This document shows, piece after piece, positions 1-6,877 of a DNA stretch of 10,363 bases; within the stretch, counting starts at the first letter, position 1; each line of letters opens with the position of its first letter. The notes under the pieces are model-generated. The model did no database searches, had not been told where the DNA came from, and was given only the letters and a program-made list of their open reading frames with translations. A program made the translations under genes and the position numbers. Source of the DNA: an uncultured Clostridia bacterium (GTDB lineage Bacteria; Bacillota; Clostridia; Christensenellales; Borkfalkiaceae); the NCBI GenBank assembly GCA_947174955.1, contig CAMWKX010000030.1, positions 1-10,363 on the forward strand, given 5' to 3'.

Positions 1-437
1 AGATACGCGTCCTCCAAGCTGTCGTCCCAGCTGCACTCGAACACCTGATACGCCTCGCCGATAATCTTGGGTCTGCCCTCGCCGAGGGTGCTGTCTTTCA
101 GAGTAAACAGACAATTTTTCATTTTCTCTTCGGTGGTATCGCCGGGGAAGCCCAGTCTTACCGCCTCTTTGAAATATTTTCTGTCGTCGGGGATAAAATT
201 GAGCGAGCACTTTTTGGTGCGTAGAATATTCTGCGCGGTGTTGGAACTGTTGCGGCATTCCAGTATCATCGCGTAATACTCTTTACCCGCAATGTAATAG
301 GGGAAACACAGCGAATACGCGCCTAAATTTGTCTGACCGTTTTCCGAAACGGTGCCGACGAGCGTCGTCGGCATAGGAAAAAACGCCGAAGTCTGATAAA
401 AGTTGTCAACTATTCGTAAGTCTTTGAATTCGTCCAT
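1..437 (-). CDS. Flavin reductase-like split-barrel protein, C-terminus cut by the window edge
   Basis: The reading frame starts at ATG 437-435 and stays open to the left edge, giving 145 complete codons. A good Shine-Dalgarno sequence (AAGAGGTG, 450-443) sits 5 nt upstream and supports this start. The translation begins MDEFKDLRIVDNFYQTSAFF and continues with a segment of the flavin reductase-like (FMN-binding split barrel) pattern: PMPTTLVGTVSENGQTNLGAYS near residues 22-43, then SNTAQNI and a CSLNFI strand. Known members bind FMN and either reduce flavin with NAD(P)H or act as flavin-binding redox proteins in the cytoplasm. The specific substrate cannot be told. Family members are usually about 180-210 residues, so roughly the last quarter is missing. 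It follows the glycogen operon but is separated from glgP by a hairpin terminator, so a functional link to glycogen is not indicated. Recognition rests on pattern memory of the fold family, not on a database match. Confidence 0.72.
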   Translation of the reverse strand, partial: MDEFKDLRIVDNFYQTSAFFPMPTTLVGTVSENGQTNLGAYSLCFPYYIAGKEYYAMILECRNSSNTAQNILRTKKCSLNFIPDDRKYFKEAVRLGFPGDTTEEKMKNCLFTLKDSTLGEGRPKIIGEAYQVFECSWDDSLEDAY

Positions 438-442
438 TTAAT

Positions 443-450
443 CACCTCTT
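443..450 (-). promoter_or_regulatory. Ribosome binding site of the flavin reductase-like gene
   Basis: Read on the minus strand the sequence is AAGAGGTG, 5 nt before the ATG at 437. It matches the anti-Shine-Dalgarno well and fixes the start of a gene whose end is outside the window. Confidence 0.7.
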
Positions 451-466
451 AATACTATACGGAAAA

Positions 467-486
467 CCCGCCGCGTTGGCGGCGGG
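467..486 (-). terminator. Rho-independent terminator after glgP
   Basis: Arms CCCGCCGC and GCGGCGGG form a perfect 8-bp all-GC stem with a 4-nt loop. Read on the minus strand the stem is followed at once by TTTTCC, a short U tract. It starts 8 nt past the glgP stop codon, so it probably ends the glgBCDAP transcript. On the plus strand no U tract follows, so it is directional. The U run is only four bases, so some read-through into the flavin reductase-like gene is possible. Confidence 0.75.
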
Positions 487-494
487 GTAAACAA

Positions 495-2936
495 TTACTT
501 GTCGTTTTTGCCTTGGGGCTTTAAATTCCAGATATTTTCCGCATACTGCTTTATGCTTCGGTCCGCCGAGAAGAAACCCGACGCCGCAATATTTCTGAGC
601 GACATCTGATTCCACTTCGTCTTGTCTTTTACGTACAGGTCGGAAATCTGGTGCTGCGTCCTCGAATAAGAAACGAAGTCCGCCATACACATATACGGGT
701 CGGCTACGGGGCTGCCCGTAAGTAAATAGTTTGCCATATCCGAGAATGACTGTCCGTTGAAGCCTATAATAAGCGCCTCGACAATTCTTCTCAGTCTGGG
801 AGAATCGTTGTAATACTTCGACGAGCTGTAACCTGCGCGCCAGATATCGTCAACCTCGTTGGACTTTAAGCCGAAAATGAAGATATTTTCGTCGCCTACC
901 GCCTGCGCCATTTCGACGTTTGCTCCGTCGAGCGTACCGATCGTAAGCGCGCCGTTAATCATAAACTTCATATTGCCCGTACCGCTCGCCTCTTTACCCG
1001 CAAGCGAAATCTGCTCGGAAACCTCCGACGCGGGCATAAGCTTTTCGGACATCGTTACGTTGTAGTCTTCCATATAGACTACGCTCAGTTTTTCGCTTAT
1101 CTTGGGATTCTTGCGGATATCTGCGGACAGATAGTTGATAAGCTTGATTATCTGTTTTGCCATCGAATATCCGGGCGCCGCCTTTGCTCCGAAAATGTAA
1201 GTCTTAGGCTGCATTTCCATATCCGGATTTTCCTGCAAATCAAGATAAATATCAATGATATTCAGCACGTTCAGAAGCTGGCGCTTATACTCGTGCAGAC
1301 GCTTTGCCTGCGTGTCGAACAGGCTGTCGGGATTGATTACGAAGCCCTGCTTTTTGAGCGCGTAGTCGACGAACTGCTTTTTCTTGATTGCCTTGATTTC
1401 TTCAAGACGCTTTAAAACCGTCTTGTCGTCTTCGAACTTTTTGAACTCGGCAAGCTGCGAACTGTCGTGAACAAAGCCGTCGCCTATGCAGTCGCACAAA
1501 AGCGAAGTGAGCTCGGGATTGGCCTGACACAGCCATCTTCTGTAAGCAATGCCGTTGGTAACGTTCGTGAACTTTTCGGGCGAGAAATCGTAGAAGTCCT
1601 TGAATACCGACTTCTTGATAATTTCGCTGTGCAGAGCCGCAACGCCGTTTACGCTGTGACCGCCGTAAACCGAAAGGTTCGCCATCTTTATACGGCTGTG
1701 CTCGATAATCGACATTCTCGAAATCTTAGCCCACTCGCCGGGGAATCTCTGCCACAGCTGTTCGCAAAGTCTTCTGTTGATTTCCTGAGTAATCGTGTGA
1801 ATTCTGGGCACGATACGCGCAACAAGGTCCTCAGACCACGTTTCGAGCGCCTCCGCCAAAACTGTATGGTTTGTGTACGCGCACGTTGCCGTGGTGATTG
1901 CCCACGCTTCGTCCCAGTCGTAATAGTACTCGTCAATGAGTATTCTCATAAGCTCGGGAATAGCCATTGCGGGGTGCGTGTCGTTTAAGTGAATTGCCGC
2001 AAGCTTGGGCAAATCCTTTAAGTTGCCGTATCTGTGACGATGGTCGTCAACTATGTTCTGAATGGACGCCGAGCACAGGAAATACTGTTGCTTTAACCTT
2101 AAAGACTTGCCGTTGACGTGGTTATCCGCGGGATAAAGCACCTTCGTAAGCACTTCCGCGTCGTTGTCCTCGGTCATTGCCTGATAGTAATCGCCCTGCG
2201 AGAACAGCTTCATATTGAAGTCCTGCAAAGGCTTTGCCTTCCACAGTCTTAAAACGGATACGGCTTCGCTGTCCTTACCCGAAATCATCATATCGTAAGC
2301 GACTGCCTCGATATCCTGAGTATCGGTATAGTTGAGTTGCATACCATTGTCCGTCCACTTCTCCTCGACTCTGCCGTTAAAGCGGACGATAAACGACTTA
2401 TCCGTTCTCTGCGTCAGCCATACTTCGCCGCCGGGAAGCCAGACGTCGGGCAGCTCTATCTGCCAGCCGTCGACTATTTTCTGCTTGAAAAGTCCGTATT
2501 CGTACCTTAACGAATAGCCCATCGCGGGATAGTTTCCCGAAGCGAGGGCGTCCATAAAGCACGCTGCCAATCTGCCTAAACCACCGTTACCGAGGCCTGC
2601 GTCGGGTTCGAGTTCGTACAAGTCGTCAAGCGACGCACCGTATGACGAAATCGCCTTCGAAAACGCGTCGACCGCACCTAAGTTGAACAAACTGTTCTTC
2701 AACGAACGCCCCAAAAGGAATTCCATACACAGATAGTACACCCTTTTTGCGCGCTTCGACCTGCACTTTTTTGCGAAATGTTGACGCTTTTCGAGTAAGA
2801 TATCTCTTACACACATTACGACAGCTCTGTAAAGTTGTTCTTTGGAAGCCTCGGCGGGCGCGACGCCGAAATACCTTGAAAGTTTTCCCTTTACAAGGTC
2901 CTTTACTTCCTTTTCGGTAATAGCAGTTAAGCTCAT
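495..2936 (-). CDS. glgP: Glycogen phosphorylase (GT35)
   Basis: An 813-residue enzyme of the glycogen/starch/maltodextrin phosphorylase family. It uses inorganic phosphate to release glucose-1-phosphate from non-reducing ends of alpha-1,4-glucan in the cytoplasm. The length is normal for bacterial members (about 750-830). The N-terminal domain carries the family-typical GLGNGGLGRLAACFMDALAS at residues 114-133. The substrate region includes HLNDTHPA at 316-323 and TNGIAYRRWL at 460-469. The pyridoxal-phosphate signature EASGTGNMK spans 649-657, with Lys657 as the expected Schiff-base lysine, followed by NGALTIGTLDGANVE. The ATG at 2936 has the Shine-Dalgarno AGGAGA 5 nt upstream. It is the last gene of the operon, 24 bp after glgA and just before a terminator. 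A maltodextrin phosphorylase (MalP) has the same motifs; the glg context favours glycogen. No truncation or frameshift is seen. Confidence 0.97.
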   Translation of the reverse strand: MSLTAITEKEVKDLVKGKLSRYFGVAPAEASKEQLYRAVVMCVRDILLEKRQHFAKKCRSKRAKRVYYLCMEFLLGRSLKNSLFNLGAVDAFSKAISSYGASLDDLYELEPDAGLGNGGLGRLAACFMDALASGNYPAMGYSLRYEYGLFKQKIVDGWQIELPDVWLPGGEVWLTQRTDKSFIVRFNGRVEEKWTDNGMQLNYTDTQDIEAVAYDMMISGKDSEAVSVLRLWKAKPLQDFNMKLFSQGDYYQAMTEDNDAEVLTKVLYPADNHVNGKSLRLKQQYFLCSASIQNIVDDHRHRYGNLKDLPKLAAIHLNDTHPAMAIPELMRILIDEYYYDWDEAWAITTATCAYTNHTVLAEALETWSEDLVARIVPRIHTITQEINRRLCEQLWQRFPGEWAKISRMSIIEHSRIKMANLSVYGGHSVNGVAALHSEIIKKSVFKDFYDFSPEKFTNVTNGIAYRRWLCQANPELTSLLCDCIGDGFVHDSSQLAEFKKFEDDKTVLKRLEEIKAIKKKQFVDYALKKQGFVINPDSLFDTQAKRLHEYKRQLLNVLNIIDIYLDLQENPDMEMQPKTYIFGAKAAPGYSMAKQIIKLINYLSADIRKNPKISEKLSVVYMEDYNVTMSEKLMPASEVSEQISLAGKEASGTGNMKFMINGALTIGTLDGANVEMAQAVGDENIFIFGLKSNEVDDIWRAGYSSSKYYNDSPRLRRIVEALIIGFNGQSFSDMANYLLTGSPVADPYMCMADFVSYSRTQHQISDLYVKDKTKWNQMSLRNIAASGFFSADRSIKQYAENIWNLKPQGKNDK

Positions 2937-2960
2937 TATATTCTCCTGTAACTTGTATAA

Positions 2961-4514
2961 TTATTTAAGCATTTCAAGATACAGCGCCTCGTATTCCTTA
3001 GCCGATTTATTCCAGCTGAAATCCGAAATTGCCGCTCTGTATCTGATTTTTGCCCATTCTTCTTTATTTTTATAATCCTCAACGGCTTTTCTTATAACGT
3101 AAAGCATATCGTGCGCGTTATAATTCGCAAAAGTATAGCCGTTTTCAAGAGGCTTAATGCTGTCGTACAGTCCGCCCGTTTCCCTGACAATGGGTACGGT
3201 CGCGTAACGGCAGGCTATCATCTGTGAAAGTCCGCAAGGCTCCGATTTCGAAGGCATTAAGAAAATGTCCGAGCCCGAATAAATCTTTCTCGAAAGGTCG
3301 CCGTTGAACTGTATGTTCGCGCTCACCTTGTCGGGATACCTTCTCGCGAGATCGCGGAAGAAAGACTCGTACTGATAATCGCCCGTGCCGAGCACGACAA
3401 GCTGTATATCGTCCTGCAACGCCTCTTCGATAACGTTGGTCACAAGGTCGAGACCCTTATGAGAAACTAGGCGCGATATCATAGAGATAATAGGCGTGTC
3501 GGGCTTTACAGGCAAGTTAAGCATCTTCTGCAACTCTTCTTTGCAGACCGCTTTGCCGCTCATATCCTTCGCCGTGAAGTTTGCAAACAGATGGCTGTCA
3601 AGCTCGCAGTTGTAACCCTTGTCGTCGATGCCGTTCAAAATACCGCGGAGCTTGAAAGAGTTGTTGCGGATAATGGGATCGAGCCCGTGAGCAAAGTATG
3701 CGTCCTTGATTTCGTCCGCATATCTGGGGCTGACCGTCGAAAACCTTTCGCTGACCTCGATTGCACCCTTCATAAGGTTGATCGAGTTGTTGTACTCGAC
3801 GAGGTACTGATACTTGCCGTAAATATCGAACAGCGACGAGAGAATGTCCAGCGAATACTGCCCCTGATATTCTATGTTGTGAATAGTGAAAAGGGAACGT
3901 ATGAACTGGTATTCGGGTCTGAAACAATAGTTGGTTTTAAGATATATCGCCGCCAATGCCGCCTGCCAGTCGTGACAGTGCATAACTTCGGGATAGAAGT
4001 TTAAGAAAGGCATAATTTCAAGCACGGCGCGCGAGAAGAACGCAAACCTTTCGCCGTCGTCGAAATAGCCGTAGCAGCCGGGGCGCTTGAAGTAAAACTC
4101 ATTATCGATAAAGTAGAAGATAACTCCGTCCTTTTCGTACGAGAATACGCCGCAGTACTGATTACGCCACGCAAGGTGAACGTACAGATTGCCGATATAA
4201 GTGAACTTATCCCTGTATTCCTTTTTAATATCCGAGTACAGAGGTATTACCACCCTCACGTCAAACTTGCCCGTCTTTGCAAGCGCGCACGACAGCGAGC
4301 CTATAACCTCGGCAAGTCCGCCCGTCTGAATAAAGGGCGTTGCTTCGGAAGCGACGAAAAGAATTTTCTTTTTGTCCTCCGCTTTAACCTCGGTTTTCTT
4401 TACGGGCTTAGCCGCCGTTTTTGCGGTAGCCTTTGCTGCGGGCTTTGCCGAAATTTTCGCGCCGCCCGTCTTTGCCGCAGTCTTTTTTGCCGTTATCTTA
4501 GTTGTTTCAGCCAT
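2961..4514 (-). CDS. glgA: Glycogen synthase (GT5) with a Lys/Ala-rich N-terminal tail
   Basis: A 517-residue starch/glycogen synthase that transfers glucose from ADP-glucose to the end of an alpha-1,4-glucan. The GT5 domain begins near residue 48 (KKKILFVASEATPF). HDWQA lies at 181-185 and HNIEYQG at 212-218. Arg348 and Lys353 (SRLVSHKGLDL) and Glu425 (SEPCGLSQ) line up with E. coli Arg300, Lys305 and Glu377 with identical spacing. The usual KxGGL motif reads QTGGL, with Gln63 replacing the nucleotide-phosphate-contacting lysine (E. coli Lys15). E. coli GlgA is 477 residues; the excess is an N-terminal extension of about 47 residues, rich in Lys and Ala, with Lys at every fourth position from 20 to 48. 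No ATG, GTG or TTG codon lies in frame between the chosen start and the domain, so the tail cannot be dropped by moving the start. The gene lies 24 bp after glgD and 24 bp before glgP. Confidence 0.96.
   Translation of the reverse strand: MAETTKITAKKTAAKTGGAKISAKPAAKATAKTAAKPVKKTEVKAEDKKKILFVASEATPFIQTGGLAEVIGSLSCALAKTGKFDVRVVIPLYSDIKKEYRDKFTYIGNLYVHLAWRNQYCGVFSYEKDGVIFYFIDNEFYFKRPGCYGYFDDGERFAFFSRAVLEIMPFLNFYPEVMHCHDWQAALAAIYLKTNYCFRPEYQFIRSLFTIHNIEYQGQYSLDILSSLFDIYGKYQYLVEYNNSINLMKGAIEVSERFSTVSPRYADEIKDAYFAHGLDPIIRNNSFKLRGILNGIDDKGYNCELDSHLFANFTAKDMSGKAVCKEELQKMLNLPVKPDTPIISMISRLVSHKGLDLVTNVIEEALQDDIQLVVLGTGDYQYESFFRDLARRYPDKVSANIQFNGDLSRKIYSGSDIFLMPSKSEPCGLSQMIACRYATVPIVRETGGLYDSIKPLENGYTFANYNAHDMLYVIRKAVEDYKNKEEWAKIRYRAAISDFSWNKSAKEYEALYLEMLK
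4365..4460 (-). repeat. Tetrapeptide repeat region encoding the GlgA tail (AKxx type)
   Basis: Codons 19-50 of glgA read as eight four-residue units: AKIS, AKPA, AKAT, AKTA, AKPV, KKTE, VKAE, DKKK. Lysine sits in the second position of each unit (20, 24, 28, 32, 36, 40, 44, 48). Synonymous codons vary between units (AAA/AAG for Lys; GCA, GCG, GCT for Ala), so this is a repeat at protein level and not a recent tandem DNA duplication. Similar Lys/Ala/Pro tails occur in histone H1-like and HU-extension proteins. Confidence 0.8.
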
Positions 4515-4523
4515 AAATCCGTT

Positions 4524-4528
4524 CCCCC
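4524..4528 (-). promoter_or_regulatory. G-tract ribosome binding site of glgA
   Basis: On the minus strand the start at 4514 is preceded by CGGGGGAACGGATTT, with the G5 run ending 9 nt before ATG. GGGGG can pair with CCUCC at the 16S rRNA 3' end through one G-U wobble. There is no better AGGAGG-like site, so this is the likely site that sets the start. Confidence 0.55.
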
Positions 4529-4538
4529 GTTCAGCCTT

Positions 4539-5645
4539 TTAAATGCGCGAGCCCTTATTGATGAAATAAGGCTTCTGTTCGCAGCCCGCAAGCGTCGTGC
4601 CGCTCGAAATCGACGTATCCTTGTCGCTTACGACGCAAGTAAGGTTGCAGTTCTCGCCGATAACGTTTTCGCTCATTATTATGCAGTTTTTAAGGTGCGT
4701 GCCCTTGCCTACTATAACGTTGCGGAAAAGTATGCAGTTTTCGACAGTGCCTTCGACAAGACAGCCGTCGTGGACGAGCGAGTTGGTAACCTTTGCGGTT
4801 GCCGTAATCTTTGCGGGAGGCGCGTCGTTAACCTTGGTATAGACGTCCCTTTCGCCGAAAATTTCCTGTCTTACGTTCTTATCGAGCAAGTCCATATTCG
4901 ACTTGTAATAAGCCTGCAGGGAATCGATATTGCCGTAATAGCCGTCGAGCTTGTATCCGTAGATTTTGCCCGATTTGATTGCGGGAAGAATGATATCTTT
5001 CGAGAAGCTCGTAAGTCCTCTTGCAATAGCCGTCTGCAAAACGTTTAAAAGGTAGGTTGTGCGCGCCACGAATACGTTTACGTAGTGCTTTCTTACGCCC
5101 TTGCCCTTTGCGTTGATGTCGATAGACGTCACCTTGCCGTCCTTTTCGGTATCGAACAGTATGTATGCGGGAGCTTCGCCGCACTCGTGCTCGTGATATA
5201 CCATCGTGATATCGGCGTTGTGCGCGATATGCTCTTCGATTACCTTGCTGTAATCGAGCTTGTAAACCGCGTCGCTGTCGGCAAGAACGACGAAGTCTTC
5301 CTTAGCCTTTTTGAGGAACGCCGTCGCGCCCTTTAACGCCTCTAATCTGTTCTTGTATAAAATTTCGCTCTCGTCGCTGTAAGGGGGCAACAGAATAAGT
5401 CCGCCCTCCTTTCTCGCCAGATCCCATTCCTTGCCGGAACCCAAGTGGTCCATAAGCGACTGATAGTTGTTTTTCGTGAGCATACCCACTGTGGTGATGC
5501 CCGAGTTTACCATATTGGAAAGGACGAAGTCCACAAGACGGTATCTGCCGCCGTAGGGAATCGAGCCCTTCGACCTTACTTTCGTAAGCTCCGCTGCGTT
5601 TTCGTCGTTAATGCTTGTAAAAATTACGCCTACAGTTGAAGCCAT
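4539..5645 (-). CDS. glgD: ADP-glucose pyrophosphorylase accessory subunit
   Basis: A 368-residue paralogue of GlgC, the second subunit of the Bacillota-type ADP-glucose pyrophosphorylase. The ATG at 5645 is preferred over the in-frame TTG at 5675. It has a G5 Shine-Dalgarno 8 nt upstream, and the product MASTVGVIFTS then begins at the usual point. Conserved parts are GGRYRLVDFVLSNMVNSGI (32-50) and a C-terminal left-handed beta-helix of hexapeptide repeats from about residue 280. The glycine-rich nucleotide loop of GlgC (LLAGGQGSRL) is replaced by TSINDENAAEL, and the EEKP glucose-1-phosphate lysine is absent at the matching place (near SIDINAKG). The aspartate matching the catalytic Asp is still present (Asp125 in ADSDAVYKLDY). 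From family knowledge GlgD has little or no activity alone and boosts GlgC in a mixed tetramer. The start lies 13 bp after the glgC stop, with the RBS abutting that stop codon, which suggests translational coupling and balanced subunits. Confidence 0.95.
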   Translation of the reverse strand: MASTVGVIFTSINDENAAELTKVRSKGSIPYGGRYRLVDFVLSNMVNSGITTVGMLTKNNYQSLMDHLGSGKEWDLARKEGGLILLPPYSDESEILYKNRLEALKGATAFLKKAKEDFVVLADSDAVYKLDYSKVIEEHIAHNADITMVYHEHECGEAPAYILFDTEKDGKVTSIDINAKGKGVRKHYVNVFVARTTYLLNVLQTAIARGLTSFSKDIILPAIKSGKIYGYKLDGYYGNIDSLQAYYKSNMDLLDKNVRQEIFGERDVYTKVNDAPPAKITATAKVTNSLVHDGCLVEGTVENCILFRNVIVGKGTHLKNCIIMSENVIGENCNLTCVVSDKDTSISSGTTLAGCEQKPYFINKGSRI

Positions 5646-5653
5646 TTTCTTTT

Positions 5654-5658
5654 CCCCC
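5654..5658 (-). promoter_or_regulatory. G-tract ribosome binding site of glgD
   Basis: Read on the minus strand, AAGGGGGAAAAGAAA precedes the ATG at 5645, with the G5 run ending 8 nt before it. Its first AA belongs to the glgC TAA stop (5661-5659). A ribosome ending glgC would therefore sit on the glgD initiation site. This site decides between the ATG at 5645 and the TTG at 5675. Confidence 0.65.
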
Positions 5659-6861
5659 TTAAACGTCCTTATCAACTATTTCGCCTGCGGCAACCTTTTT
5701 GCCGTCGGACACGGTTATACCCCTGCCGAGCACGGTTATGCCGCTGGTCTTACCCTCTACCTTGCAAGCCTCGGCTTTCACGTCGCCGACGACTGCGTTT
5801 TTGCCTATGCAAACGTCTTCGTCGATAATCGCATAGTTAACCTTTGCACCCGCCTTGACTACGGTTTTGCCCATAAGCACGCTGTCCTGTACTACCGCGC
5901 CCTTTTCGATTACGCAGTCGGTGCCTATTACCGAGTTGATAACGCTGCCTTCCACTTCGCAACCGTTGGCTATCATTGAATTGCAGACTTCGCCCGATAC
6001 GTATGCGGGAGGAGCAAGCGGGCTACGCGAGTGAATTACTCTGTCGCTGTCCCTCAGCTCGAAGTTGGGAACCGTGCCGAGCAAATCCATATTCGCTTCT
6101 AAAAGCGAAGTAATCGTGCCTACGTCCTTCCAGTAACCTTCGAAACGGTAGGAATACATCTTCTCACCTGCATTGAGCATAGCGGGAAGCACGTTTTTAC
6201 CGAAGTCTTTATCGGAGTTCGGGTCCTGCTCGTCCAGCTCGAGATATTTAAAGAGCTTTGACGCGGTGAAAATATAGATACCCATCGACGCAAGATCGCT
6301 CTTGGGCTGCTTGGGTTTTTCCTCGAATTCGTAAATGGTGCCGTCGGGGTTGGTGTTCAAAATACCGAACCTCGAAGCTTCCTTCATAGGAACTTTCATA
6401 CACGCAATCGTGCAGTCCGCACCCGCCTCGATATGCGCGGCAAGCATCTTGTCGTAGTCCATTTTATAGATGTGGTCGCCCGACAAAATCAGAACGTATT
6501 CGGGATCGTACATCTTCATAAAGCGGATATTCTGGTAGATAGCGTTTGCCGTGCCCTTGTACCAGGACGTGTCCGTCTTAGCCTCGTAAGGCGAAAGGAT
6601 ATGTACGCCGCCGAACGTTCTGTCCAAATCCCAGGGCTGTCCGTTACCGACGTACTCGTTTAAAACGAGCGGCTGGTACTGCGTGAGCACGCCCACCGTA
6701 TCGATACCCGAATTTATGCAGTTGGAGAGCGGAAAGTCGATTATTCTGTACTTGGCGCCGAACGAAACCGCAGGTTTTGCAATATTACTCGTCAAAGCGT
6801 ACAGTCTGCTTCCCTGTCCGCCCGCAAGCAACATTGCGACACATTGTTTTTTTCTTAACAT
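5659..6861 (-). CDS. glgC: Glucose-1-phosphate adenylyltransferase, catalytic subunit
   Basis: A 400-residue ADP-glucose pyrophosphorylase that makes ADP-glucose and PPi from ATP and glucose-1-phosphate, the committed step of bacterial glycogen synthesis. The nucleotide-binding loop MLLAGGQGSRL is at residues 10-20, followed by KPAVSFGAKYRIIDFPLSN (29-47). Asp129 in LSGDHIYKMDY and Lys182 in FEEKP match E. coli Asp142 (catalytic) and Lys195 (glucose-1-phosphate binding), both with a constant offset of 13. A left-handed beta-helix domain of hexapeptide repeats begins near residue 295. E. coli Lys39, part of the fructose-1,6-bisphosphate activator site, aligns with Asn26 here. E. coli-style activation is therefore not expected, in line with other Bacillota enzymes. 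The ATG at 6861 has a G6 tract 8 nt upstream, and glgB ends 16 bp before it. All catalytic residues looked for are present, unlike in the neighbouring GlgD. Confidence 0.98.
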   Translation of the reverse strand: MLRKKQCVAMLLAGGQGSRLYALTSNIAKPAVSFGAKYRIIDFPLSNCINSGIDTVGVLTQYQPLVLNEYVGNGQPWDLDRTFGGVHILSPYEAKTDTSWYKGTANAIYQNIRFMKMYDPEYVLILSGDHIYKMDYDKMLAAHIEAGADCTIACMKVPMKEASRFGILNTNPDGTIYEFEEKPKQPKSDLASMGIYIFTASKLFKYLELDEQDPNSDKDFGKNVLPAMLNAGEKMYSYRFEGYWKDVGTITSLLEANMDLLGTVPNFELRDSDRVIHSRSPLAPPAYVSGEVCNSMIANGCEVEGSVINSVIGTDCVIEKGAVVQDSVLMGKTVVKAGAKVNYAIIDEDVCIGKNAVVGDVKAEACKVEGKTSGITVLGRGITVSDGKKVAAGEIVDKDV

Positions 6862-6869
6862 CTATAATT

Positions 6870-6875
6870 CCCCCC
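6870..6875 (-). promoter_or_regulatory. G-tract ribosome binding site of glgC
   Basis: CTGGGGGGAATTATAG precedes the ATG at 6861 on the minus strand. The G6 run ends 8 nt before the start and lies inside the 16-bp glgB-glgC gap. It is the only purine-rich site near this start. Confidence 0.55.
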
Positions 6876-6877
6876 AG

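Noticed and set aside
454..459. TATAGT on the minus strand as a -10 box for the flavin reductase-like gene
   Set aside because: The -35 position falls in the GC stem of the glgP terminator (CCGCCA), and the start would fall within or past the Shine-Dalgarno. The element is probably chance, so the promoter of this gene is unresolved.
1467..1988. 173-codon open frame on the plus strand inside glgP
   Set aside because: It is antisense to the conserved phosphorylase core, has no recognisable domain, and no RBS or promoter was noted. I treat it as a shadow frame.
4176..5048. 290-codon open frame on the plus strand across the glgA-glgD junction
   Set aside because: It lies wholly antisense to two well-supported genes and spans their intergenic gap. 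Its product is rich in Arg, Cys and Val with no recognisable motif. It is a shadow of codon bias on the other strand.
5646..5675. Upstream TTG start for glgD giving a 378-residue product that overlaps glgC
   Set aside because: The ATG at 5645 has a well-placed G5 Shine-Dalgarno and matches the usual GlgD N-terminus. The TTG lies inside glgC with no comparable site.
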